Positions 22,201 to 34,170 are shown, counted from the stretch's first letter. The stretch: DNA of 64,000 bases from Saxidomus purpurata (GCA_022818135.1 JAFMSR010000005.1:23203272-23267271); one strand, 5' to 3'. Notes: generated by a model from the sequence alone, not told the origin. A program made the numbers and translations.

Positions 22201-25200
22201 TCTTTTTTTATGCTGAACTAAATCATAGTGCAAAATTTGGTGAATAAGCTCATACAAAATTACCTGTTGTGACTGGATCTACACAGTCATGTCCACATCC
22301 AATACTGCAGCATTTCTGTTTTCCTATGCAGTCAAAATCACTAGTACATATCTCGGCACAATGACCAGGTCCTGTAAACACAGGACATGTTCCTTGCTTT
22401 TTACCACCTGGCAAATGAAAATAATAAATCAGTGTTTAAATACGTTATAAGAAGTAAATATATTTCTTCTATTATCAATGCTTTGCTTAAGTATATACAA
22501 TAAACAGAGAGAAGATTTACACTAAGATACATAAGAACTTTTCAACACTTTTTTTTATTGTAACGTAAAATATGTGCTCATAAATTTCAAAATATGCAAT
22601 AAAATAATTTTCTATACTTATATTATAAACATCACACGTTTTTCAAACGATCAAAAATACGCTAAAAGTAGAAAAAAAAATCATCTCAAAAGTCACGATT
22701 CTTCTGACCTCTATCTTTCTATTAGTTTGCACATATGACGTATGGTTTAGTTTTTATGGTTCTCTACAACAAATTTTATTTTGAAAATTCATTTCAAACG
22801 AAACACTTCGTAATTTACACAACCCGCTCTTTTACTAGCTATGATTGACGGTATTAAGTATTTGCTTTAGAACGCCACCCCCCTCCCTCCACTTCCAGTA
22901 ACCGGGAAATGGGTTTTAACATTTACAAAACTCTCGTGACACATAAAAAATGGTAAATGAAGCATATAACTTTGACTAACTTTAAACAGCCATTCAGAAA
23001 TCTTCAATAATGTGTAACAAACCGCGAAAAACATGACAAAACACCACAACTGCATTCATTAAGAGTGCAGTAGATATTGCAAACATATACCCCACCCCCA
23101 CCCTACTTATATTTGGTAATCAAACATTAATATTTTTCAAAGCAACTTAAAGATAAGAGCAACAGGTTACATATAGTTAGTCGCACAACATATTAATTTG
23201 AGATAACAGCCCGACTTCATGGCAAAGACAACATTGACACCCTTTCTTGATTGGCAACCAATATTTAAAATGCAGTGTAAGGAACATAAATACAGGTTCA
23301 AGTGCTTCTTATCTATATCTTTAGTCTCATGTTTAGGTTCGTTAAAATAATTAAGTGTTGATTTCCGGTGACAATAAGCAGCCATGTGGGAGCTCATCGG
23401 GTGGGACCTCATCATAGAGAAGGCATAATATTTGACCGTCGACGCGCGAAAATGTACCTTCGAACATTTGTTACATTTTTCGACAATAATTGATAAAAAA
23501 ACCCATAAAATTTACATTTTTGTTACCCTTTTTAAATGCAAAACCAATGATAAAAACTGATAGCCACTATATTCTACTCAACAGAAACATACTTCTTGCT
23601 ACAAAATCCCCCAAGACCATTACTATGGCAACAGCGATTTGAAATGTGCAGAGGACGAAATTCAATATATGACACGGAATGAATGATTCACAAATATATG
23701 GGTGGCAGGGAAGTTTGTTTTATTATAGAACGTACGTTAAATGAAAAATAATCACATATTCAACATTATAAATTGTTTAAACCAATAAAAATAATTCGAT
23801 CTGCGCTTTGTACAACTTCAAGCGATATGATCTGATGACGTGGATAGAAAAATTATTGTGTACCAAGGACAAGACCTTGAAACAGAAATAAACAAAGCAA
23901 TACCAGCAATGAAATATAAATACAGTACTGTACAATATGAATATCAGAGAAAACCAAAAATGATTCTGGGTAATCTTGTAGTTGTAATCGGTGAAACCAT
24001 TCACTGGGCCGTGACATGCAGCGTCCTCGATAAATGGCGGGTGATTTTGATCACGTAAGTTCCTTCTCGGGAATGTACGTTAATTATATCTTTTTTTAGA
24101 GAAATGACATGGTTCACTTATAGGTAAAATTGGCCCAACTCTAAATTCTGGTGAGAGTAAGTTTTAATGAAAGATAGATAACTCAATATGTGAAATATAA
24201 CAATTTCATTTTATTTGAAGGTCATCTGTTGCCATAGCAACGAAATAATTATTTTGACTAAAATAGAAAAAATACATATAGTGCAAGCATCTTAACGTAT
24301 TATTGATTGCAGCTCATGGGAAACATTACTTTTTGGAAAATGCAAAAAGTTATACAAATAAGAATTTGGTTGCCATGGTAACATAGTTAAGAATGTGAAA
24401 AAAATCCCTTTTTAGATTTTTATGTTTTTTGAGCATCTTAAATCACGTTCTTGAAAAAATAATATGTGCTAAATGATAGTCAAGATAATATCTAATAATG
24501 TGCATATAATGTGCCCGTTCCTATGGTATCAATACAATTACCATATACACTTTAATATATCTTGTGTAACAAAATAATTGGTGTTTTGAACTTGTTCAAT
24601 TTTTACATTATTACTCAATTAAGAATGAAATAGTTTCAATCTTTGAGTAGATTTTTAAACATTTTTGTCTGGATATACAATAAAATCTGGAAACTGTTTC
24701 CATGGTAACCAAATAAATTCAACTGGAGACAAATACTGTCATCTAATTCAGTGTTGTACTTTGTGCAATGCTTTTGAAAGTTGTCCTTACTTGAACTGAA
24801 AAAAATATTTCATATACGAATACAGGTTTACACATCACAGTTAAAATTGTTCCCATAGAAACCTTATACCTTTTTATCACAACTTTTGAGAAGAATAGTA
24901 TGCTTATATGGTTCATTTTTTCTAATTGTGGGCCTGTAAAAGGCATACAAAAGTTTCCATACTAAAGTGAACAAAAAAGGTAATATATGTTGCCATAAAT
25001 ACATGTACTAATTGCTAAGTATAACAGCCAGTACTAATTAATCATCAATTCTAGTTTCAATTTAATACCTACTTCTTGGATTATATTTAAAGTATTATAA
25101 CTATGTTTCAAAACAAATCAAAGCAGAATAAGTTTATCACAATACCCATTGCATACAAATACAATTTCTGGTACGGACACTGTCTGAATTTATGTATTTT

Positions 25201-28200
25201 TACAGCCATGGCAGTAATTTGAAGTTTCCTTTGCAGAACTTTGGCTAGTTATAAAATGGTGCAGATTATCCACAACTCCATGAACATTCCTACTCTTTTT
25301 AAGACTCCTGTACAATAGAAGCAATATCTTGTAAGAACTGGACTCTTCCCATCACACCTGAAATTAATGTTTTCTTTAAATGAATGACATATTGGCACTT
25401 TCTAGTTTTATATATGACATGCTAATCTGACTGTAATTTAAAGCATAGGGACATGTATATGTCCTCAAAGAATATTTAAAACTCCAGAAGTTAACAAAAC
25501 AATAAGTCTGACTTTTGAGTATTTCCATAAAAAATGTCAAATTCAGAGTAGATTTGTGTTACATTTACTCCCTATCCACTCAGTAACCTTGCAATATTGT
25601 ACTTTACTGATGTAGCATTTAGTTAAATGCAAATAATGATGTAGATTTATTCAGAATACCTTCCAAGGACCAGTTTGAAGAAAAGTATGTGTACCAAGCT
25701 TCCATGTGGCTTTAAATCTGTACTGTACATCTAGGCATGGCACATTCATGCTTTTCATGGACTTCCAAATGTCATACCTGTCAAGGAACATTATCATTAG
25801 TTACTATAAGGGACTTGATAAGTTTATTTTAATGCGAAGAACCAATATTAATTATCACAATTATATTTTAAAAAACCAGCAGTTAGTTTATACATTTTAG
25901 ATTAATTTTTGTATACATACCAAATGACAATTTTTATTTTGTCCCTGTGAAATTGTCCATATGAAGTATAAGAGTTTGTCCTGGAAATGGTCATGAGTAA
26001 TGGATGAGTGATATCACATTTTTTGTTTTGCTCCTTTCCAACACTTTACATCTTTTCTTCAATCAAGAAATACAGCAGGGATCCTGCAACTATGGAAAAA
26101 TGTGTCATGTTTATGAACATTTATCATTTTGACATTTTTAAAATGAATTCTGAAATATCCTGTAAATTTACAGAATGAAAACTGATACTATTAATAAACA
26201 ATATGTGAGTGCAAACAATTTATGTTGGTCTACATACTTCAGATCTGTAAGTTTCATGGTACACTAGATGAAAATATATTAGAGAAAAGAGTGTTGTTTT
26301 ACATTTGGTAAATATAGTTGAAATACACTGTCACAGCAATTTTCTTGATATATGTGCACTTATGCAGAGATGTCTCTTACCTTATGTCACATCATGGAAT
26401 CTAGAAGACATGGCCATTCTTTGAGTGTTAGAAAGGACCAGCCTGTAAATTTATTGATAAAGTTAAATCAAACAGTGCAATATGATGAATGCATGTAACA
26501 TAAAGTTGTGGGTCAGTGAATAGTCAGTACTTGATCATTTATTTTATCATTTAGGATTCATCATTACAATCATTAACTGTATTGAACTTATCATACACAT
26601 ACAGAATACAGTTTTAAATGCCTACTTTGAGCCTGTCTTGAGCATGGTATGCTTAAAGATCAGCTAGGTATAATCCAAACAATACTGGAGAATAACATCC
26701 CGGCTGCATGGAGTCTGCACTGAAAAAAGGAGTGCAATAATATGCTGATTGTAGCCCCTTATCTCAATAAAAACAGTTTAAACTTTGAAAACACAGAAGA
26801 AATGAAGTATATAAATATTTACATTTCACATGTGGAACTACTACTCATGTCACATAATCCTTGATTTTAATATACAGTAGATATACACTGTCTATGCATA
26901 GACAGAAGCTGTTAACCACAATAATCTTCAAAATATTTTTGTCAACAGTATTATGCACTGGACATACTGCTTGTAGAAGCAGTCAAAACAAGCTGTCATG
27001 GATACAGTTACTACACATATCCAAAAACTTAAATAAATTCTAATGCCAACACACACATCATGCAGATACATGTATATGATATATTTATAAGAAATGTCTC
27101 CTGACCTAACTTAACTTTTATCAGGAAATAATTCAGGTATCAGGGCTTATATGAGGGAATAAATCATGCCTGCACCAGGATTTGAGCCTTTTTATTTTCC
27201 AGATTCATTAAACAATGCCACTAATAAGTTTGACCATCTGCATGACTGTACAAAGTGGTTCTGATCACGTCACCCTTCCCCACCCACTCCCAGTCAATTC
27301 GATACAAAATTTCTTTTAAAACACATTCTATACTAGGGCCAGGGGAGCTCTTTAAATAAAAACATGAATTATTACTGCACTTGACTGAAAACACCATCAG
27401 ATAGCATGCATCTTAGTACGATTTGTTTGTAAACAGACAGACTCGGAACAGTTACATTTACAAGGTTACTGTCCTATTTCTACTTTCGGTTTGCAGTTTC
27501 CACAAATATTATGGGTTTTATGTGCAGACTGACCAAAACAGAAATGCACACGCTTCAACAAAGGAACAAGAACTCATCTTGTAAATTTCTTTCCCGATTT
27601 AGACGAACAGATGAAAAATAATCCAAAACCATCCCAAAGTTATTAACTTATTTGACACTGACACGTGCACTCACCTGGCGGATACTGATTTACCTTTATA
27701 CGACAAATTAACATTTTTTAAAGAAATAAAGATACTTTATCAAGACCTTTATACTTACTTATTGTGTTCAGTGCTCCATTTTGTCAACAAAACATCAAAA
27801 GGACACGTTAGAAGGCAAATGTGCTGTGCTGCATATGTTTACATTCTGTCATAGAAACGGTATACACATAAATTTTTCTCCTTGCATTATGTCTCCAGGA
27901 CTCGCATTTTTTAAAAAAATCACCCCCGGCACAGCTGTCGACAGTCTTAAGATTTTTCAGGCATGGCAGAATCATACCACCCCGGGTATTCGACTACTTC
28001 GAACGCAGATGGGTACTACTGACGACAGATGTATATACATGAACGTCCTGACATGTAAGCTGGAAAATACCTAATATCTTCTCTTTTTTATTCATTTTCA
28101 CAATGTTTTCGTTCAATATGAGTTTCAATATATTTTTACTAGGCAATGCTCAATTGTTTAGCTGAAAAAAGACCGACGTGTTGTAACGATTACGGAAATC

Positions 28201-31200
28201 AGACCAGAAGTGGCAATTTTTCGGATTTTAACAGAATTTTAAGAAATCTAATAATCGAAAGAGTCCAAAACTGCATGAATCGTAAAACTACACATTTTCT
28301 GTAGCAGAAAAACATATTTTCTTTTCGCTATGACTGATACAGCAGCTGCAGTTGACACTTAAAAAAGCATGATGTTCTATTTAAGCGTACTTATGACGAC
28401 AGATGAAAATATTATAGGGTACGTATGAACGCAGACGGTGGATACGTAAAACGCCATACAAACTGCAGATACGTAAAAGATGAAACATAAGTCTTATGAT
28501 GGGAATACTGTTGATAACTTTAGTTTTTATCTTAAACAGAAAAACTATGTAATAAAAGTTAATTTTAAGTCAAGGCTAAATAGAAAAAACTTCAGTATCA
28601 TTATGATTTTTGTAAAATTATCTTTTATTAATGAGGTACCGGACTTTTAACTTTTTGTTACAAAATCATAATACAAATAGAGGCATTACTCCGAAAAATA
28701 TATGTGACTTGCTGCATTTGTATGTATTACCATGAGAAACAAGCATGGCAAGAGTTTTTAAAAGTCGATACGTTTGTCGGTTTTGAAGTTATTAATATTA
28801 ATAACACGTCTTTGATCAACGCAAAAGCTGGGGCGAGTACAACAACCCTCCTCATCCTTAAAACTGTAATTACAAATGTATTTAACATTTTACATGAGCA
28901 TTAAATGAACTTGTCTGTACTTGTAGATTATTTGTACTAACATTGTCTCTAACATGTTTCTACAACTTTCATATGAGATGTACATACTCGAATACGCATA
29001 CGATAGTTAGTAATGAAATTGATCATTGACTAGTTACTAGTGTATATGGGAAACTTGACATCGATGATTTAAAGACTTCGTTGCAGGAGACTTAGAGACC
29101 CCATTATCAATTCATTCTCTAAACTAGAGATTACCTGTCAACCCCCCACATGTCTCTTATTATTCAGCATTATTCAGTAGAGTTGAAAATGCATACCACT
29201 AAACTGTAACAATCTGATGATATACATAAATTCAGGCTTCGCACCAATCACTTCAGTGTAGTCTTGTAGTTTTCTGACCAGCGATATAGGATTAGTCGCA
29301 CAAGCATATTAGAGTATGAGACATCAAAAGATATAGTTCCGCAAAATTTATTGAACCGTAACATGCTGACGAAAATGAACAACTACGCTTGACAATGACC
29401 ACTCAAGTGGATTTTGGTAAAATTCAACTCCAACGTTTAGGAGAATTAGTAACTTTAGACATTATGAAATATGACACATCAGGGTTTGCAACTTCCCTTG
29501 AAATCAATGAATCGGTACATGCCGACGACAACTTGTGTTCTATTAGGTTTAGTGGAAATCTGGCCAACGATAGAGAAGTAGCAAAAATATCATTAAATTT
29601 GAAGAATCAATGGCCATCAATGTAAATCCCCTGAAAATCACTGAACCGGATTTGACGGCGATATGCATAACTAAGCTTGGCACTGCTCAATTATCTTAGG
29701 TTGAGTGGAAATCTGTCGGATGTTATAGGAAAATTAGCCATAACATCATAAAATTATATGTATCAAGGGCGGTTATTCCACTGAAAATCATTGAACCGGA
29801 ACATGCCGATAATATGCACAACTACGCTTATAAGAAGTTTGGTGTAAAACCACCACGTGGTATCAGAGGAGCTGCGTGGACAATTCTTAATGACAAAAAC
29901 AGTGACAGACATGTATCACTAATAAATAATTATGTCTCTCACGGAGGTTGAATACATAATTATTATCAGTATATACATGCTACATCCTTCTGCACAGACT
30001 AAACATCTGCCATACTGAATGTAATTAGTTTAAAACCAATATTTATCCTGATTGGAAAACACCTATTTACACTTACTACTTGTTATCTGCCGTTATACGT
30101 ATCCTGATTTCATATTAATCTGCGTTCGTACGTATCTCCTTCGGTCGTCAGACGTATCCGTTTAACTTCACCGACCTCTATAAATTTGCTTATATCAAAA
30201 CGATACCACTAATTCCAAAGTCTAGGGCTGTTTGTATTGATACCTTATACATTTGTCTGTATACGTGTCTAATGTCGTTTATATATATTGTTATTATAAG
30301 CAATTAAATGTCATATTTGGCAACATTACTGTAGTTTTTTCAACATTTTAGGGAAATTCTTTAATCAAAATGCGTCAGTTTATCATAAAACTTCATACAT
30401 GCTTACACATTACTACCGATCGGAACAATAAAGAGAAATAATAAAAATATCGGGGTTATTCCAGCGTGCATGTCATGACGGTCATGTAGATACATATGTC
30501 GTCAGTAGTACCCATCTGCGTTCGAAGAAGTCGAATACCCGGGGTGCATACTGAAGAATATTCTGTGTAAAAATATAGACTGTCGAGGACTGTGCTCATA
30601 CTTAAATTTCCATTCAAAGTTACGAAAACTTAAAAAATCACACGAATTCCGCGACGGTGGGTGTCTAATTCAACTGTCATCGTCTTTGATATATGATGAT
30701 TCAAGCTAAAAATTGTATCTGTGTGTGCTTTGACACTTGGTTTACATGTATATATACGAAAAATGATTAAATAATAATTTTTCTATTTTCTTAAATATTG
30801 GGCCATTTTTCATAGAAGGCGAACCAAGTCCTTTATTTTTAGGTAAATATATTATGTAATCGTTCGTAAATAACAAAGTTGTCAATGAAATAACATCGGA
30901 AATTTGAAAATCAAACTACAAACTCTTATATCGAGCTCCGTACGTTTCCGTAAATGTCCGTAAATATCCGTACTTTTCCGTGATATGCATATGATTATCT
31001 TCCGTAATCAGCTAACAGCGCATTAATTTCTAAAACAGAAAAAAATGTGTAATGCAGCCCGTAAGCTTTATAGCCTTCTGCAATCGTTTGACGTTGTATG
31101 TACTCTTTTTATTTGTAATATGTTCTTATCATATGCGACATTCAAACAGAAGATTGATCTGGTCTGTCTTGCACTACTTTCGCATAGCGCATGTTTACAG

Positions 31201-32266
31201 TTGTTATTCGCACATAGCACAGTTAAATTGTCTGCAGTGTTTGAAATGTGGTATACTAACTTAGGCCTAGGGGACTTTCAGTCCCCAGGCCAAAAAGGCA
31301 TATCGTGGAAAGAAGACATGAAATAGTTCACCAGATATAATGTATATTGAAAGAGTATATAATGTTTCAACAAAAAATAAATGATGCTGTTAGGAAATGA
31401 TTACGGGAATAGTTTACTGCCCATGTAAATCGAAGTGAGTTTTCACGTCAAATTGTGGTATGTGATGTCATTTAAAGAGTGGACAATGACGCCTTAGGTA
31501 TACTATTCAAAATGTTGTAGTTTTGTATGTACTGGACGTAGGTTACTGAAATTTTCCAACATTGATATTAAAATATTGTTTTGTTCATTTTGTCTCAAGG
31601 CCCATATTCCCGTGTCGCTGGTCATTTGCATTGTCCATTTAAAGCTAGGGTTCAAGGTAAAGTAGACCGTCCATGGATTGACCAAATCAAATGTTATCGT
31701 CGTTGGACGTACCGCCACAATTAAAATCAAAACAACAAAATGACAACAATATTAACCAAAAGATACAAATTAATGAAACTATATGTTGACCGTTTTGGAG
31801 GTGTTCTGTTTCGGTCAAGCTATCCGGTATACCGGCATGTCAGTGAAAAACAAATATATTTAAGTAACCAGCCAATTCACCAATGAGTACCATCGTTGCC
31901 CTCGTGTAACATAAAACTCACAAAATTTCTTTAAGCAAATCTAATACCTTGATATTTCTAAATGTATGTTTATCTTACCTTAATTTTTCCGAGATTACTA
32001 TTTTCTCCCCAAAGTATGATTATATAATTACTTCATTACTTTTATGTTTTTGAATTACAGAGTTCTCAAATATTAGAAAAGCTACACCCACCTGAAGGGC
32101 AGATTGGGCAGCAGTGTCCTGGATAATTAATAGGAAAAAGGCACTTCACAGCCGGACACTTTAAAGACGGCGGACAACGTGGTCTTGAAGCCTCAGCTGC
32201 CTTGTTCTGTCCGAGCACGACACTAATGGAACACAATAAAGTTAATATCATCACTTTCATATCCAT
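19128..32266 (-). CDS. Secreted multi-domain WAP (whey acidic protein) gene, five coding exons
   Basis: Coding exons in transcript order: 32266-32092, 22407-22264, 20586-20473, 19830-19690 and 19240-19128. Every intron has GT-AG ends and is phase 1. With Met at 32258-32260 the product is 226 residues; Met at 32264-32266 adds two. The order is signal peptide (MKVMILTLLCSISVVLG), short cysteine module, WAP, pacifastin/VWC-like module, WAP, short cysteine module. Both WAP domains share the canonical spacing C-x8-C-x3-C-x5-C-x5-CC-x3-C-x3-C. The end modules share C-x4/5-C-x4-C-x9-CC-x2-C. WAP and pacifastin folds are commonly protease inhibitors, and WAP proteins also occur in mollusc shell matrix and antimicrobial defence; the role here is not decided by sequence. 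The symmetrical exon phases are a sign of module shuffling. Further alternative exons in the 9.7 kb first intron cannot be excluded. Confidence 0.85.
19690..19830 (-). CDS. WAP gene exon 4: second WAP domain
   Basis: 141 bases, phase 1 at both ends. It contains PKPGKCPESKIPGIC and the CC-SIGCG-C end. Cysteine spacing is identical to exon 2, suggesting internal exon duplication. Acceptor TATTAACAG and donor G|GTAAAT. Confidence 0.88.
20473..20586 (-). CDS. WAP gene exon 3: pacifastin/VWC-like module
   Basis: 114 bases, phase 1 at both ends. Six cysteines, C-x16-C-x2-C-x-C-x6-C-x4-C, with the segment CNTCICTNGTVSCTEMAC. This fits the pacifastin consensus (CN-C-C, G, CT---C) except that the first loop is longer than usual; the N-terminal half of a VWC domain is the other reading. 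Acceptor TATTTTAG and donor A|GTAAGT. Confidence 0.8.
20800..20940 (-). pseudogene. Possible RNase H-like fragment inside a WAP-gene intron
   Basis: A 117-codon minus-strand frame (20704-21057) contains CPYKRALTTILAIAKQLGFK followed by KLKLVIRDGEF. The layout (RA-L-AI--A--LG-KKL-I--D--F) recalls the segment of RNase HI from the RAE motif through TDS. The Glu of RAE and the Ser/Thr around the Asp are replaced, so an active enzyme is unlikely. It could be a relic of an RNase H1 gene or of a retroelement, or chance similarity. It abuts the hairpin at 21049-21160. Confidence 0.3.
21049..21160. repeat. Long imperfect hairpin (about 50-base arms)
   Basis: The left arm starts GGTTGTCATCCAAGCATGTT and runs to CACTAAACAGCCT. 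After a loop of about 12 bases the complement follows, ending AACATGCTTTTGATAACC. It lies in the second intron of the WAP gene and is probably a small hairpin MITE. Confidence 0.8.
22264..22407 (-). CDS. WAP gene exon 2: first WAP domain
   Basis: 144 bases, phase 1 at both ends. It begins GGKKQGTCPVF and carries all eight cysteines of a four-disulfide core, ending CVDPVTTG. Acceptor TTTGCCAG and donor G|GTAATT. Confidence 0.88.
23619..25002. repeat. Diverged tandem array with an X-box-like palindrome per unit
   Basis: Perfect or near matches to GTNNYYATRRNAAC occur at 24228-24241 (GTTGCCATAGCAAC), 24369-24382 (GTTGCCATGGTAAC), 24696-24709 (GTTTCCATGGTAAC) and 24849-24862 (GTTCCCATAGAAAC). 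Weaker ones lie at 23619, 24517, 24953 and 24989. Several spacings are 140-180 bases, or about twice that. This suggests an old satellite-like array rather than random sites. The same core, GTTGCTATGGCAAC, is present inside the dispersed element at 8791-8804. Confidence 0.6.
27929..30592. mobile_element. 2.66 kb element bounded by about 160-base inverted repeats
   Basis: 27929-28095 and 30440-30592 are inverted copies of each other. The best part includes CACCCCGGGTATTCGACT, TTCGAACGCAGATGGGTACT and ACTGACGACA. Next to each terminus are further GATACGTA and GAACGCAGA motifs in inverted arrangement (about 28425-28480 and 30100-30165), as in DNA transposons with subterminal binding sites. The inside has no recognisable transposase; the longest frames (28704-28904 and 29389-29625) are short. 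It is probably a non-autonomous DNA transposon. Target-site duplications were not defined. Confidence 0.65.
29348..29840 (+). repeat. Tandem repeat of about 130-150 bases inside the inverted-repeat element
   Basis: Units start near 29348, 29503, 29634 and 29784, each with AAATCA-TGAACCGG followed by CATGCCGA-type and GGAAATCTG-type strings. The 78-codon frame at 29389-29625 covers one unit and a half and is therefore not taken as a gene. Confidence 0.6.
31264..31290. other. Short perfect-stem hairpin
   Basis: GGCCTAGGGGACT and AGTCCCCAGGCC pair around a TTC loop, with one bulge. Function unknown; it may be the tip of a dispersed repeat. Confidence 0.5.
32092..32266 (-). CDS. WAP gene exon 1: signal peptide and first CC-module
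   Basis: Encodes a hydrophobic leader ending near VVLGQ and then RCPPSLKCPAVKC...GHCCPICPS. The donor is TCAG|GTGGGT, leaving phase 1. Two closely spaced starts are possible (32264-32266 and 32258-32260). Methionines further upstream in the same frame (to 32299) would put charged residues before the leader and are less likely. Confidence 0.8.
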
Positions 32267-32299
32267 GTTATCCTTTTCAAACATTTCGAAAGTTTGCAC

Positions 32300-32587
32300 G
32301 ATCGACTTAATTAGTGTATAAAGAAAATGAATAATTAGTTTATATTTACGTCATGAAATTTATGTATATCCTCTAAATGTTTATCACGAACGAAAAATTT
32401 ACGTGCAGGGTTTCCTTTGCACGTAAAATATGATACACTTACAGGATATAGTTGACAGGTAATTAATCAAAACAAAAACAAGATCATTACTAGAAAAAAC
32501 TTTTGTAAACAAATTGTATTTTACCACTAGGAAATAAAGTTTGAATGTGAAACAATGTGAACTAATTTCGTAAAATATTTGTCTGTT
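32300..32587 (-). promoter_or_regulatory. 5' flank of the WAP gene (presumed promoter side)
   Basis: Only the position supports this. It is the roughly 290 bases between the first coding exon and a foldback element. No TATA box or initiator was confidently placed, and an upstream non-coding exon could exist. Confidence 0.25.
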
Positions 32588-33224
32588 TTTTACGGAAGCA
32601 CAGAGGTGACATGTGGGAATATTTTTATATTATCACGTGGCCACGCGATAATAAAAAAAAAAAAAAAAGAAAAACTAAACGCTATCGAGTGGCGACGCGA
32701 TAATAAAAAAAGAAAAAACGAAAAACTAAATTTATCGCATGGCTACGTGATAAGAAAAAACGAAAAACTAAACGTTATCGCGTGACCACGCGATAATAAA
32801 AAAGAAAAAACGAAAAACTAAAGTTATCGCGTGACCACGTGATAATAAAAAAAGAAAAAACGAAAAACTAAACGTTATCGCGTGGCCACGCGATAATAAA
32901 AAATGAAAAAACGAAAAACAAAACGCGATAACTTCAGTTTTTCGTTTTTTCTTTTTTTATTATCGCGTGGCCACGCGATATCTTTAGTTTTTCGTTTTTT
33001 CTTTTTTTATTATCGCGTGGCCATGCGATAACGTTTAGTTTTTCGTTTTTTCTTTTTTTATTATCACGTGGCCACGCGATAAATTTAGTTTTTCGTTTTT
33101 TCTTTTTTTATTATCGCGTGGCCACGCGATAGCGTTTAGTTTTTCGTTTTTTCTTTTTTTATTATCGCGTGGCCACGTGATAATATAAAAAAAATTCCCA
33201 CATGTCACCTCTGTGCTTCCGTAG
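32588..33224. mobile_element. Foldback element built of eleven palindromes
   Basis: The outer ends TACGGAAGCACAGAGGTGAC and the exact complement at 33203-33222 are inverted repeats. Inward from each end run tandem units of about 48-50 bases. Each unit holds a version of the perfect palindrome TATCGCGTGGCCACGCGATA plus an A-rich linker (AAAAAACGAAAAACTAAACG). Linkers point one way on the left (32633-32925) and the other way on the right (32935-33190), so the whole 637 bases can fold on itself while every unit also forms its own small hairpin. Six palindromes lie on the left and five on the right. No coding capacity. Confidence 0.9.
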
Positions 33225-33323
33225 TTTTTACATTGTTTTAGATTCATACTGATTTATTAGACCGAAAGTTAAACACTGGTTTCTCGATTGAACTTTACTT
33301 CACTAATATAAATCAGCTTGCTG

Positions 33324-33448
33324 ATTCAAACCATTTCACCAGTTTGACTTCTTCAAACCATTTCACCAGTTTGACTTCTTCAAACCATTTCACCAGTTTG
33401 ACTTCTTCAAACCATTTCACCAGTTTGACTTATTCAAACCATTTCTTA
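33324..33448 (+). repeat. 27-base tandem repeat, about 4.5 copies
   Basis: Unit TTCAAACCATTTCACCAGTT followed by TGACTTC. The copies are almost identical, so the expansion is recent. Confidence 0.95.
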
Positions 33449-33699
33449 TATGTGAGACGTGATCATTAAATTGTGTTATGTCTGTCTTGTCCTTTACGTT
33501 TGTTCTTGTCAAGAGGGTTGTCTTCTGTAATAGTTGAACTATTAACCTGAAGTGTGTCCACTGTCAATTCTCTGTTTGTTAAACAATTAAGGCATATGTG
33601 TTCCGTTAAGGCCACTGTGTTCCGTTAATTGTTCGTTTTGTCCTCGTGTGTTTGCTTTGTGTGCTTGTGTGTGTTGGTAGTGTATGTTTGTGTGTGTAC

Positions 33700-33701
33700 A
33701 T

Positions 33702-33750
<49 letters not shown>

Positions 33751-33805
33751 GTGTGTGTGTGTGCGTGCGTGCGTGCGTGTGTGTGTGTGTGTGTGTGTGT
33801 TGGTG
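33700..33805 (+). repeat. (TG)n microsatellite with a CGTG interruption
   Basis: About 100 bases of TG repeat, broken by TTG and by four GCGT units. Cysteine/valine and threonine/histidine open frames across it are artefacts of the repeat. Confidence 0.97.
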
Positions 33806-33994
33806 GTGTGCACTTCTGGGTGCTGTGGGGCTCGTTTTGGGGAGGCTGCGTTTTTGGTACGTGGCATTCCCTGTTTGATATTATTTTTGTTTTTATATAC
33901 CGTTACATTATTTCATGGTCTTGACTTTCAATAAGTGCAGGATTGAAATTTAGTTTATACTAATTCATTCTAGGTAGATTGTGAAACAAGCAAT

Positions 33995-34170
33995 ACAACC
34001 TATATTTAATCACTATCGACACCTCATTCCAGAGGAGAGAAGCCAGTTTCCCTTTTAATGCTGAGCGCCAAACAAGGAAGCTACTTGTTCCATTTTTACG
34101 TCTTTGGTATGCCCCTCCACTTTCCGCACTCGAAGCGGACACTCTACCACTAGGTTATCGAGGCGGTTGA
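33995..34170 (-). repeat. Degenerate tRNA-derived SINE
   Basis: On the minus strand the head reads CCGCCTCGATAACCTAGTGG then TAGAGTGTCCGCTTCGAGTG, which is A-box-like. The B box is eroded. It continues into a body containing TTGGCGCTCAGCATTAAAAG, a string common in SINE bodies. Confidence 0.5.

Larger units (their letters stand above)
22408..32091 (-). other. First intron of the WAP gene (9.7 kb)
   Basis: Starts GTGGGT (32091) and ends TTTGCCAG. It holds a field of X-box-like palindromes at 23619-25002, an inverted-repeat element at 27929-30592 and a small hairpin at 31264-31290. No additional exon was convincingly found, though frames such as 31503-31730 (minus) remain unexplained. Confidence 0.7.

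Noticed and set aside
29389..29625. 78-codon plus-strand frame inside the inverted-repeat element
   Set aside because: It spans tandem units and resembles no transposase.
32588..33224. CRISPR-like palindromic repeats with about 28-base spacers
   Set aside because: The spacers are the same A-rich linker each time and the array is inverted about its centre, so it is a foldback element.
33625..33934. Cys/Val-rich and Thr/His-rich open frames
   Set aside because: Translations of the TG microsatellite.
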